A DNA stretch of 64,000 nucleotides from Toxoplasma gondii ME49. Its lineage: Eukaryota > Apicomplexa > Conoidasida > Eucoccidiorida > Sarcocystidae. The stretch is taken from the NCBI RefSeq assembly GCF_000006565.2, contig NC_031472.1, positions 2,412,227 through 2,476,226 on the forward strand, read 5' to 3'. Positions 49,983 to 61,800 of the stretch are shown here, piece by piece. A program made the position numbers and the translations under genes. The notes beneath the pieces are model-generated. The model did no database searches. It was not told the DNA's origin and saw only the letters and a list, made by a program, of their open reading frames with translations. Positions within the stretch are counted from its first letter, which is position 1. Every line of letters begins with the position of its first letter.

Positions 49983-52684
49983 CTGTCACGCCACACTCTC
50001 TCTTCAAAGAAGTGCGTCGGCGACTCTGCACATGTGCAGGGCGCCGAAAAGGTTCTTCACGTCAACGTCCTTCCGGAACGCTTCCTTCTACGACTACTGA
50101 CAGGTAAAGCTTGGCAACTGCCTATTCTTGCACAAGTAACTGCGCTGAAGCAACTGCTTCATGGTAAGAGACAAAGCGTCCAGGATTTCCCGACATCTTT
50201 CGCCACAAAAACGATTCGCGAAGATCATGGCTCTCGAACCCCACCGCACCGCTATCACGGGTTCGATACTTTTTGCCGTCGTAAGAGTACGCGTGGCTCT
50301 TTTTACCGCGTGGCTCCGAATCGATTTTCACCGCCTGTTAGACGACCCAAATCCTCTGCCAACCCTTACAGACGCATTTCCTCTCAGCTGGACCTCAGCT
50401 GAACCTCTGCAAAGTTATTAATCTTGTGACCTTGCCGTTCTCCAACGTATGAGGGCTGACGTGCTGAGAATCCGTTTTCTTCTTACGGCGGGTTGGGCAA
50501 ACGGCGCGCAACACGGCTTTTTCTGCCGCATGGAAAATACGTGTGCAAACCACCCCACCAGAAAGGGTTCCTGACTTGAAAAAATGCGACAGTTGTAATG
50601 CATTTGCTGTGGAAACCCCCGTCCGCATCAGGGCCAACCGCCAGACGGACCACTTGCAACAGATTCATTCCAGGGTCAACAGACGGTCGGCAGACCGGCG
50701 TGTGCGAATTGTTGAAGAACGCGCGCTCCCTTTTGAAGCAGGACCATGACAGAACTTCCCCGGAAAATTTGCCCACCTGACTCTATAGATATGCCTGTCG
50801 ATACTTTTGCTTGGTGCGTGTCTTGTTCAGGAACGTGACGCGCCACAAGAAGACAAAGGTGTCGAGCGGTTACATGGGAGGAGAGGCCGCCAGCCAACGA
50901 GGAGTAAAATGTGCAGCACTCGGGCGCGGTGCCAGGAACTAACAACTTCTGAGAATCTTTAGAATCGTCACACTTCCAAATTCTGCGATTTTCGGTATTT
51001 TCTACCCTAGAAAGTCAGGCTGTTACCGGCCATCTGCCGGTACAAGCCAGAGGATTTCGCAGCGGCGGCGCTGCCAGCCATAGGCACTTTAAACTGAACT
51101 CCAGAGCAAGAACAGACACAAATTGCACTCCACGTTGTTTCCCACTTCAAATGCAGCGCTCCGAGACTCTGGTTGCCTTCTCCCGATTTTCTTCTCGAGA
51201 AAAGAGACATTCGCGAATGGACGAGTTGCGGGCACCCGAGCGCGGCAGGCGACGTGCCCAGTTTCACCTGGGAACAGCCGAGCTGACAGTGGGGTGTGGC
51301 AAGTTGCTAGCACCGCGTTTTGACGCGCAAGTGTGAAAGTGACACGCGAGACGGTGAAAATGCAAAGAAACATGCGGATGTAAAACACAGATTCCCTTCA
51401 GACTCTTGCGTGAAGTTGAGCTCACCTCGCTGCTTTCTTCGGAAGGTAGGATCTGAACTCGTGGCTGTCTCAAAACCCCAGAGTGAATTGGAACGATTCG
51501 GTTCAGCTTATTGGAGCTGTAGCATCTTAAGCCGCACCTGAACCTCGACTGGGGCAGTTTTGCCTTTGACGTTAGCGGGGGCCTTGCAATCATAAAAAAT
51601 AGAACCAGGCCGAAAGAGACTGTTGCGCTAACTTCTTTTGCTTTCTTCTGAACGTGAAAACCGTGAGGGGTAGGCCGTAGCTCTCAGCAACGATCGCAAG
51701 GCAGATGACCATCATGTCTAGAGCAAGCAAATTGTTGTGGTATCCATCGAATATTTGAGAAACGTATTAATTCTATAGAATCACTACCTATGTGAAATGT
51801 GGGAATTACCACACATGGTCTAACTGTGGTGTTCCTGTTCTTAATGACGGCTTCTTACGGAGGATATGGTACCTTCTCGGTACCAGTCTATATGCGTCGC
51901 TCCAAAATCGTTTTCCGACCAAATAACGCGGTCTCCTAGCAAATGCAGAAGACGTTTCTGAAGTAGGTCGAAACGTTCGAGTGGCAACTACGGAACCGGA
52001 ATTCAAGGAATTTCTGTTTCGGGCACACCGATAAAAAATTAGGGCGCCTTCACTGCACGTGCATATGATTAGTAAGTGGGATCTCCCACCGCTTCGCCTT
52101 TCAAAACTGCAAATATCGATCAGACTGTACGATCTGATGACGTCGTTTTCTGTTTCGTCAGCATACAAAGTTGTTTCTTTTCTTGGCATATTTCCTCCAC
52201 CCAAGAACAAAAGCCGCTTACACATCTCTCTTTCTTTTCAACTGCGTTTAGAGTCTTGCGCCTTTTTACCAGACTCGCGGAAAAGTGGAGCTCTCCCAAC
52301 TGTGCGAGAAACAGTACCGCGTCTGGCGTTGGATGAGGGGATCCCGACGCAAACATGACTTTGTAACGCCTTCTATATTGCGTTTCTTAGTGTGTGCCTT
52401 TTACCGGTTGCCACCGAAAGCCGCAACAGCATTATTGATCGCATGCATCGAACGCGTGGTTTTCTCCCGCGAAATGTGCAGAACTTTCAAGAAACTCCTG
52501 CGAGCAAAGAATTTAGAGGTCTCCTCTCTGCCACTGGCACGACACGCACTGACGTCTAACAGTTGCCTGGGTTCTATCCAGTCCAGTGCTCTTGTTCGCC
52601 TTGGGCGCAGACACGTCTCAAACAGTTCAACCCTGCTTTCTCGACTACATCTGGCTATACCATGATGCGTTGTGTGTAACCGTT
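49983..52684. other. Mostly unassigned region upstream of the membrane protein
   Basis: Expected to hold the missing 5' exons and promoter of the minus-strand membrane protein and the 3' UTR of the FAS1 gene. Two minus-strand pieces deserve mention: one at about 50.12-50.21 kb reads EILDALSLTMKQLLQRSY, and one at about 51.63-51.72 kb starts MMVICLAIVAESYGL and could be a membrane-spanning exon. Neither has a clear chain of splice sites. Plus-strand frames here (for example 52285-52665) lack family features. Confidence 0.35.
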
Positions 52685-55600
52685 CTATCTCGGGGACGCT
52701 AATAGCTGCACAGGAATCAGTGGCTTGTCGATCATGTGAACCACGCCGTTATGAGCTCTGAGATCCCCCTTGGTGACGAGAGCGCCCCCCACCCACAGAT
52801 GGAGAGCGCCACCAACTGTCGAGCGTCTCTGGCTGTACTCTCCACTGTTTTCCACACTCTCTGCTTCCTCTCTGTCCGAATTTCCTCTGCATTCCGTCCC
52901 CTCGAAACGAGGAAAGTTTGTGCTCGTTGTGATGGGCAGAAACGCTGCGTACCGAGACGCCTGAACCCAGACCGGAAGAGGCTCGTCTGTCGACTGCGGC
53001 GGTGGCAGCAAGAAGACAGAACTGCGGTCAGTCTCCTCGTCACGCGTTCTCCCCAACTCTTGTGCATTTTCGTGCTCGACACCCTCGCGTGAAGCCGTTT
53101 GCCTCCTTTTTGTCTTCTCTCCGGTGCCGAGTCGCGACGCATACATGACCGGGGCAAACAGCTCTCGGTCAGTGTCTTGATAGCGCAGACTGCCGTTCCT
53201 TCGGGGGTCTCCGGCTCCGCACTGAAGGTGGAAGAACAGGCAAAGTTTGAAAAAGTGGGCGCACTTGCACAGAGAACGCATGCATGCAGCCACACCCCTC
53301 CTAGAGGAAATAGGAAAACAAAACCAAGGGCAACCCATAAATCTAATGTACGAATGTGTGGTGCTGTGACTAGCCATAGACATACCTAACCAAATGATGA
53401 TCCGAGTATCTGTAGAGACGGCACCACCAAGCTGACGATTTCACATTGATCGGCGCAAGTTATCAAATCCAATACTCGTGAAGTGACACCTAGAGAGCAG
53501 GGTGACAGTTGTTTCCTACATCGAACGGAACTGAGGATAATAAACGGCTGCCGTGTGGCTTACGCAGCCTCTCCTCCACCAGACTCCAGCGAAAGAATCT
53601 TGACAGGAGAGTGCTTTCTTCTGGAACCTGAATCTAGCATGTTAGTACGTATATTTGCCCCTAGTGTGATGTACGCAGATCAAGCAGCTTGCCTGCTTTT
53701 TTCCTCTTCAGAAAAAGTAGATCCCTCACCACCAGTTCGTTTCATCTTATTCCACCAAAAGGTTACCCTCCAGCAAAGGCTGTCTATCCTCAGATGTCAA
53801 CGACGGAGACGAAATGCTTCGCAACTTGGTTTGCTCTGCCGGAAAGCGGACGTTGATTTTGACGGAACAGCCACGCCCAGACAACTACGATAACCGAACA
53901 GCCGCTGACTCCGTGACAAGTCACTTTTGCGCTTTTCCCCTTACCGCGAGCAACAGCGTTTTCATCCTCCACTCCCCCGGGATGAGGTGAGCAAGAACGA
54001 AGGTCCGGAGCTGCTCAGTCGTCTTGGCCACTCGGTCAGCAATAGCAGCTGCAGTGCCCCCTCTCACTGAAACCCCCCCCTCGACCTGAACGCGAGCGCC
54101 GACGCGCTGGCGCTGCTGCTCCTCAAGAAAAGCGACTCTCTCAGTCAGCGCATGCAGAGAATCAGGGCTCAAGTGGTCTCTGCATGCCTTGTCGGAGGGC
54201 AAAAAGAAGGTGTGTGGACCTGGCAGCGACATCGCGTGCGCTGAAGAAGAATGAGCAAAGGCATAGTGAGAAACCAACAGTGGACACGCAAAGCCACACG
54301 CAAAGGGAATCTGGAGTAAAAGGAAAGGGTTGTTCCCCGGGAAGTTCGCCTCTAACACACATACCCGCGTCTGGACGCCAGCATCCTGTCACGCGGTGTA
54401 CGTACACACCGGACAAGGAACAAGTGTGTCCGTCGGTGCGTCGAAGTTGAACCTCGCTTACAGATGCTAGACGGGAGCTTGTCACGTAGACATTCCTTCT
54501 CTTTGAAACGTATCTTCTCGTTGTTAGGATGGTTCCAGAAGAAGGACAATAAGAAGCCATGCGAGCTCTAGAGTACAACGAGACACTCGACCGAACATTT
54601 GACTTCCACCCCAGCGGACCTCCCACCCCGCCATGTGGTGTGGTCCTGCAATTCTAGTCGCAAAACGCGTGTGGAGGGTGCGTCGATCAACCGATACTTT
54701 GAGTTCCTAACCGAAAGGCACAGTTTTCTCCTTGAAGGAGGAAACCACGCTGAAATACCAGATGCACTTTCTGCAAAAGTCCCAGAACTCCCCTCACGGT
54801 CCTGGGAAGGAGATCGCGTTCGTTCGTGGCGCAATCACAACAGAGGTTTCTTGCACTTTGCCGGAGAAGACGGTTGCGATGCCTTCTCTCTCCAAAGAAC
54901 TTGGTTTTCGTTCTTAGTTCATACCATACACTTAGTTAAAACCAACTGAGATTCTTCGCTCACGAGACAGTGCTTCGGAAAAATTGGAAAGTGTCCTTTA
55001 TCTGCGTAGAAGAGACAGAGTGTCTCATTTAGGTATGATAAAATCTCTTTACAACAAAAGAGTACGTTGAAAATAAAGCCCGAACTTACCGACTCCAGGG
55101 ACGGCGTTGATCATTCTGTGGAAGAGCGACGCCGTTTTTCGGTGCGCATTGACTGCGTCGAGCATCGAGCGCCTGATTTCGCGTTCGTCAAATGCAAAGT
55201 AAACTTTGCGATTCAACACCTCCCAGTCGCGCGTCCACTTGCTGCATGCAACAAAAAGAAAGAATCAGGCCGCTGCACAACGAAGTGCTAGACATATCCC
55301 AGACAAAACGCAAAATCGTCGAGTCATCAAAGCCTGTGCTGGTTGAGCATCAACACAAAAGCAAACCAGCAGACGGGTGTAAAAAAAAAGACGTTCTTTA
55401 ATCTATCACGTCAGATTGAGGCAGGGACGAGATAAATCCGGACAAACCCGAGGCATGAATGAAATTCCTTTTCACGTCGCATAACGCGCGTCAGATGGTG
55501 CTTCTGAGCACTTCAACTGAACTCCGTTATCGAGCTGCCAAGCTTTTCAAATCTGTTTCTCTGCATGCACAGCGAGCTCCAGGATTCACACAGCATCTCA

Positions 55601-57509
55601 TAATCAACTGTGAAGAAGTGCATGCAACCCCCCTCCTACAGGTGCTGAAATCTCTGGTTAGGTACGCATGTGGCTAGTTGCCATACTACATGAACAGTAG
55701 ATTAACGGGCTGCCCTCGGTTTAGACCGGTCACAGAAAAGCAGCCGCACACTGTCCCGCCACAAGTTCATCGCATCCTGCTGTCAGTGCTCGATTGAGAA
55801 ATAGTGACATTCTCGAGTGTACAGACAGCTACGAAACGCGAAGATGACGGAGGCCACCGTTCACAGCTAACTCCACGCCGAAGAGACATCCGCACGATCG
55901 TCGGATACTGAAATGCAACACTTGCAGCTGCCTTGAAGTGTCAGTGATTGGTGGTGTACAGCAATTGTGAAGAGCGTGATTGTCTGTATCTCGTAGCTGG
56001 AGTCGTGTTTCGTATCCTAGGTACTCCTGTTGCATGCAGCAGAAAGAGCGTGGTGTTACTGGCGTTTTTCGACCCTCTCTCCGTGACTCTGGAACTGTAT
56101 CGGACTTCAACAAAGTGACAGAGACCTGCGGAAACATTTACTCCTTCTTTTCTCTGCTCCCGCACACTGCGCCCTGATTGTCCTTACACTGGATTCCGCA
56201 TTCCACTGGCACGCGTCCACCATCTTTTCTGCTGTGAAAAAACTCCTGCCAAGAGACGCGGTTCCTCTCCTGATGCCTGCATGCAACTCCTCGCCGCGAG
56301 AGTCGGCACTGAAGAGACTGGACTCCTCGTTACCTCTACAGCGACTGGAACTTTCGTGAAGGAACCAGCTGAAGTTGCCGCGGGCAGAGAAAGGGCACAG
56401 AGAGGTCCAGCAGCCGGACAAGCACGAGAAGGCGAGGTAAGAGCACCGGAGAGCGTTGACGACGGAACAAGAGAGAAAGAGAGAGGCAGCCTGCCGTGTG
56501 AAAGCATGGGGGGGAAAGAGCAAGCCATCGAGCCCACGGAGCAGCATGAGCTAGGAGAGGCCAGGCCTTTTGGCCAGACGTTCGAGAGCAGCGAATATGC
56601 CGAAGAAGCAAGCGAAGCAGACGGAGAAGGCGACAGAGAGACTCGCGCGGTAGAACCGAGAGAGGAGGAGAGAGGGCGGCGGAGACGAGAAGAGATGACA
56701 GAGGCGTGTGTTGCCAGAGTCGCAGAGAGCGAAGCCCGCGTAGAGCAGCAGCGCGCGTGAAAGGAAGGCTGTCGGAGTCCTCTGAGAAGCAGAGCTGAGC
56801 TACAAGCGGAAGAAGACGCTTGAAGCGACGCAGGAGGCTCAAACAGCTTCGTCAAATGTGGAGGAACCGGCAGTGGGGCAGTCTTTGTGCAGAGGAGCTC
56901 CTCGCCCGAACTTCCACCGCGTCGGCCTGGGCCTCGGATACCGAAAGCAAGCCATCGAGGTGTGCCAGAGACAGAAGACGCGAGAAGACGGGAGTGAAGG
57001 AGAGTGCCAGACATGTGGCGAGCGGATGTTACCCTGGGGCCCAGTGGCTCTGCTGGCGCGTGTTTGGGGTGTTGGAGGCCTCTGGAAAAAGAAGAAAAAG
57101 ACGAGCCAGAAAGACAGACTCTGCTTCTGTGAAGAGAGCAGCAGGGAAGCGCGGTTTTTTTCGCGGCGAGTCGTAGAGGAAGAAGGAAAAGGCGGGCGGA
57201 GCGAAGACGACTAGGGAAGGCGGAAAAACGAGGAACCGGACGACGGCCACAAAACACATGGGAGTTGCCGGAGTCGACGCCCCGCAAAGGGCGCTCAGCA
57301 ATCGCAGGTGCCACGGTTGCCATGATAGTTCGAGAAGTTTGGAAACGGTGGAAGAGCGACGGAACGCGGCAGCCAGTTCGCGCAGGCCCGACTGCGTCAG
57401 CACAGCAAAGTCTCGGGTGAGTTCCGCGACCGTGCGGTCGGAAATTGGAAGGGAACACGCCAACGAGGGAAGCAGCCGCCCGGCAGACCCGCAGGAGACA
57501 ACGAGGCAC
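52685..57509 (-). CDS. Fasciclin (FAS1) domain protein with mitochondrial-type N-terminus
   Basis: Four exons: 57509-56188, 55241-55090, 54240-53945, 53221-52685. Splice signals are good (GTAAGG, GTAAGT, GTAAGG donors; pyrimidine-rich CAG acceptors) and all phases agree, giving 768 residues. The FAS1 fold spans about 479-763. It begins with LFHRMINAVPGV, carries the first conserved strand GPHTFFLPSDKA (about 499-510) and LRTFVLAHLIPGEW, and closes with the diagnostic NGVVHMIDKPLIP (about 748-760) just before the C-terminus. A charged insertion of roughly 100 residues interrupts the domain in the last exon. The N-terminus MPRCLLRVCRAAASLVGVF has several Arg and no acidic residue for about 37 positions, as in mitochondrial presequences. 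The following 400 residues are Ser/Arg/Pro-rich. The segment RWWTRASGMRNPVKWTRDW could mark the start of the folded protein. FAS1 domains are best known as extracellular adhesion modules, so targeting here is inference. The exon-1 start is uncertain; a downstream Met (near 57323) is possible. Confidence 0.8.
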
Positions 57510-58894
57510 AGTCGAAACTCAGCAGGAGACCCAACAATCCATTCAGAAGAGCCAGAACTGCAGAAATGGACGTGCAAGCGAATCGCGTGTCGGTCGTCCA
57601 AACCGCCGGGCGTGTATGTACACCCGACCAGGTCAGCGCTCGATGTCAGCAAAGACAAATGGCTTCGGCATTTTCTAGACTCGGTGTGCCACAGAACGCA
57701 GCGAAGTTTACGGGAGAGAAGGAGAAGCGAGAAAGAAGAGGCCGAAGGAAGGGACGGGAGCAGAGGACGGGGGTTGTCGGAAGGGTCGGCGAGGAAAAGG
57801 AAACACTGTGTGTCCCTGCAGAGCCTATGCCGAGCGAATCCGTTCGACAGACAGCTGCATCGTGTACCGTCAGGGAAAGAGTTTCTCTCTGCTTTGTCGT
57901 TGGTCGCGCGAGGAAAAACTAGTGCAGTTGTCAGCGGAAAGAAAAGAGTTTTACCTTCTTCTCGTGGACTCGTACCCGGCTCACGCGTGCATGCATGCTC
58001 ATGTTGGATATGGAGACCACCTTCGATGCTTCTGTTCCTCCGGAGCTGCCGACGAACAATTTCCTCAGACTCTTCTCTCTTCCGTCGTTCTTTCGCCTCA
58101 GTCCTCGTAGAACGACAGCGACACAAAGTGCATGGGCTGCAGAAAACTGTGTCTCTCCCGTTTTCCCGTGTGCCTCTGTGTGGCTCTGTCGACAGTCAAC
58201 AACGAAGACTTTCTCTGCAAGCGTCGCTTTCCATTACCTTGTATCGACAGGCCTTTATTTAGGGCATGTGAATGAGCTACGCCCTTAGTTTTTTCAAGCG
58301 AGGCTGTCTCTCCCGATCTGTTTCCCTTCTCCCTCCGGCTTCTCTTGCACTTGTGCGGATGTCCCCGTTAACGTTTCTAGATCTCTCTGGTCTCCGACTT
58401 TTCGTGTCTCAACAGTTCGTGTAAACTCTTCCTTTCCGTCACAAGCTCGCTTTCGTTCACGAGTTACGAGTCTCTCGACTGGTCTGAGTCTCTGCCTCCC
58501 CCCCTGTATGAGGTTTCTTTCCCCTGTGGCTTCGGGCCTCCTTTCGAGCACCATTCTCCTTTCGTTCTTCTGTCGCGCGCAGTCTCTCTTCTTCCTTTCG
58601 TCCATCTGTCTCCGAGGCTTTTCTTGTGCACACTGCAAAAATTCCCTCTCTTCTCCTTCTGCGCGCGTTTTTCTCGTCTCCTCGCCTCTTTCTCGCCATC
58701 AAGTGAATGCTAGCGTGCTTCGTGAAAGTCCGAGCACTCTCTTCTCCTTCCGCTGTGTTTCCTCGCTGCTGTGCCTCTCCTCCTCTCCTCTTCCTTCTCC
58801 ACAACAGTCTCTTTCTTTCCTTTCTCTCGGAAGAGCTTTCTTCGCTCTTCCGCATTCGCCGGGCGAAACGCCGCTGTAGGCACGAACACGAGCG
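57510..58894. promoter_or_regulatory. Divergent intergenic region of the FAS1 and DNAJC8 genes
   Basis: Separates two genes transcribed away from each other, so it should contain both promoters and leaders. Open frames of 334 codons (plus, 57258-58262) and 365 codons (minus, 58126-57029) run through it and into FAS1 exon 1, antisense to each other. Neither has a recognisable domain. The minus frame has some amphipathic helical stretches (LTRDFAVLTQSGLREL), so an additional small minus-strand gene is not excluded. Confidence 0.4.
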
Positions 58895-59575
58895 ATGGAG
58901 CCGTCCGACGGGACTGTCCGTACACCCGAGGCCGCTCCCGCGCCAGGGTCTCTGCGGGCTGCTCCTGTGCATGCAGGGACGGGAGAATCCGAGACAGCGT
59001 TTCCAGCTGTCCCCGCGAAAGAAGAGCGGGGGGAATCCGGAGGCAGTTTCCAGAGCGCTGCATGCCTCTGTGGACCCGCAGAACACCCTGAAAAGACCCC
59101 GAGAGAAGAGAAAGAGGAGAAAAAAGGAAGGGAAGAGCCATATGCGTCTCCTGCGGACGGTTCGGCGGTGCCAGAGGCGAAGACTGAAGGGACAGGAGCG
59201 GAAAAGACAGACAGTGGAGTTCCTGGAGAGGAAACGACTGCAAAGCAGGAAAGCGGAGACAGTCTGGACGAAGAACGAGGACCGTCCCGCTTGAAGTTCC
59301 CCTCCTACGACGACTTCTTGAGAGAGGAAGAAGAAGATCGAAACGCTGAAGAGCCAGACGAAGAAGAACCTGGAAAGGCAAATCTCGATGCCGCCTTCGA
59401 GTTGTTCATGAGCGAAGTCAAAGACATGCCTGCAGTCACGGGAAAGTCGAACGGTGAGGAGAGGGCGCCAATCCGAGACTAGGGTGAAACGAATGCGAAA
59501 AAAACGCAGAGACGCGAAGTCGTCCCCCCCCCCAAAACCATATGAATCCAAGGCAACTTCCAACGACCACTCATC

Positions 59576-59612
<37 letters not shown>

Positions 59613-61768
59613 TATATACATGTGTACGTATCTCTGTATGAACGTATGTGTTTGTGTAATTATATGCATATGTATGTATGGGTGTAAGAGGACATCTTCC
59701 GGTGTCTCGAGGGATGTGTGCATGAGGTCGGTACATTCCTCTTGTCTCTTTGTTCCTCTTTCTCCGCTTCGCCCCTCGCGTTCTGTCTCTGTTTTCTCTC
59801 TTTTTTCGGTTCTCTGTTTGACTTTCTTCTCTCTCTGCTGGCAGGTTTGTGCATGCAAAGGAACTGGAGGTGAACCTGCTCGATTCTCCGCGCACCAGCA
59901 GCTGTTTTGGAAGGGAAGCGCCGACGGGTGGAGATGTCGATGTGTGGATCTCTCTGTGCGCCCTTTCAGGTGAAGCCCTGTGCGTCTGTCGTCCCTCGTT
60001 TTCTCTCTCTTTCTCTGCTCATTCTTTATCCTTCCTCGTCCTGGCCGTGTTCTCTCCGTTCCTTTCCTATGGTGGCTGCGCTCTCTGACTGCTTTCTCCC
60101 GATGTGATTCTTTTATTTTTAGGACGAGGGAAAAAGGAGGCGCGAACTGCGATGCGGAAATTCAAGAGTTCTGACGAGGAGTGCCTTCGCCTCACCTGTC
60201 AGACTTTTCCTTCGCCTTTCCAGGTTCTTCTGCTTGGCCCGGAGGCCTCTGAGGATGACATCCGCAAGCAATACAGGAAAGTAAGCGTTCTCGTTCGTGC
60301 TGGTTCACGCGAGCTTCTTCTCGGCTTCTCATCTGGTTTCTCCTCCCTCTCACCTGCGGTTTACTACTTTGTTTTTTCCTCTGTTCCTCTCGCAGGTGCC
60401 TCTCCGTTCTTCTCTTTGTTCCGTTTCTTCTCGTACGATCACTCCTTTTCTTTCGCTTCCGTTTCGTTCTCCACCTTCCCTGACTTCTTCTTCGTCCTTC
60501 TTTTCGTTCTTCTTTTCTCCCCTCACTGTTCTCTCCTTTGCTGCCTACTCTGATTTTTCATCCGTTCATCACCTTCTCCTTCTCCCGTACTTTTCTGTGT
60601 TCGCTTCTCGCTCTCCTCCTCGCGTTTCTCTCTTTCCCTGTGCTCCGTGTGCGGCTGTGTGGCGGGCTGCTTGTGACTCACGTGAGCCTCGCGTCATTTC
60701 TCAATTTTTTAATGGCCTCGAGAGGACGCGACGGAGTTCGGTGGGAGCTTGACACTGGCTCGAAGCGACTGCAAGCGCGTGTTCGCCTCTCGTCCTTCTC
60801 CGCTTCTCTGCTTACGCTTCCTTTCTTCTCCTGCTTCTCCTGTCCTGCAGCTGTCTCTCCTCATCCACCCAGACAAATGCAAACATCCGAATGCGCAGGA
60901 GGCCTTCCAAGGTGGGAGAACTCGAGAAAAAGTGAATGAGAGGAACAGGAGGAACAGGAGGAACACGAGGCAGCAGTGGAAACTGAAGGGAGAGAACTGC
61001 GACGAGAGGAAAATGGTTCCAGAGAGAGAACAGAGAGCGAGCCTCAACATGAGAGCACAAAGACCCAGAGACGCGAAACTCGTGAGAGAAGACCGAGGAA
61101 CAAGAAAACCTTAGAAAAGACAACGGAGACACTCAAAGAGGAGACAGCGAGAGACAGATGAGAATGGGAGAAAGAGAAGGAGCGAGGACAAGAGCGAGAG
61201 CACGGGCAAGAACAAGCACAGGGTTTCGTGGCGGCCCGGTAAAAACAGGAAACGAGAGAGAGCAGTAGAGAGAGAGGGGAGAGAAAATGAGAAAAAGATG
61301 GAGAAAGGGAAACAGAGAAGAGACAAGCGTGATGAGAAGCCTGTTGAGAGAACTGGGAAGAGCGAGTAAGGGACAGAAGCACATGGTGAAGAAGAGACAG
61401 AGGGGCAACGACTTTCGTCGCGGTAGTGGCAGGGAGAAGAGAAGCCAAGAGGAATGGCCGAGCTGAACCAAATGCGAAGTGATCGTCGAAGTGTCTCCCC
61501 ATTTCCTTCATTTTTCAGTCGTCAATAAAGCGTACGAACAACTGCAGAGGCCGGAAATGCGCGAGAAATACCGAGACGTCATTGAAGAGGCGAAGCGCCG
61601 GGTGCTCAAAGAAAATGCGAAGGAGAACAAAAAGCGGAGAACGCGTAAGTCGGGAAAAAATGAAAACGCGCAAAAAGAGCGAAGCTGTTTCTGTCTCAGA
61701 GATAATCGGCGGGACGTCGAAACACGCAATCTTTTTCTCTAGTCATCTTGCCATACATATGCATGTAC

Positions 61769-61800
<32 letters not shown>

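Noticed and set aside
52285..52665. 126-codon plus-strand open frame downstream of the FAS1 gene
   Set aside because: Composition and lack of motifs suggest chance; it lies where the FAS1 3' UTR should be, on the opposite strand.
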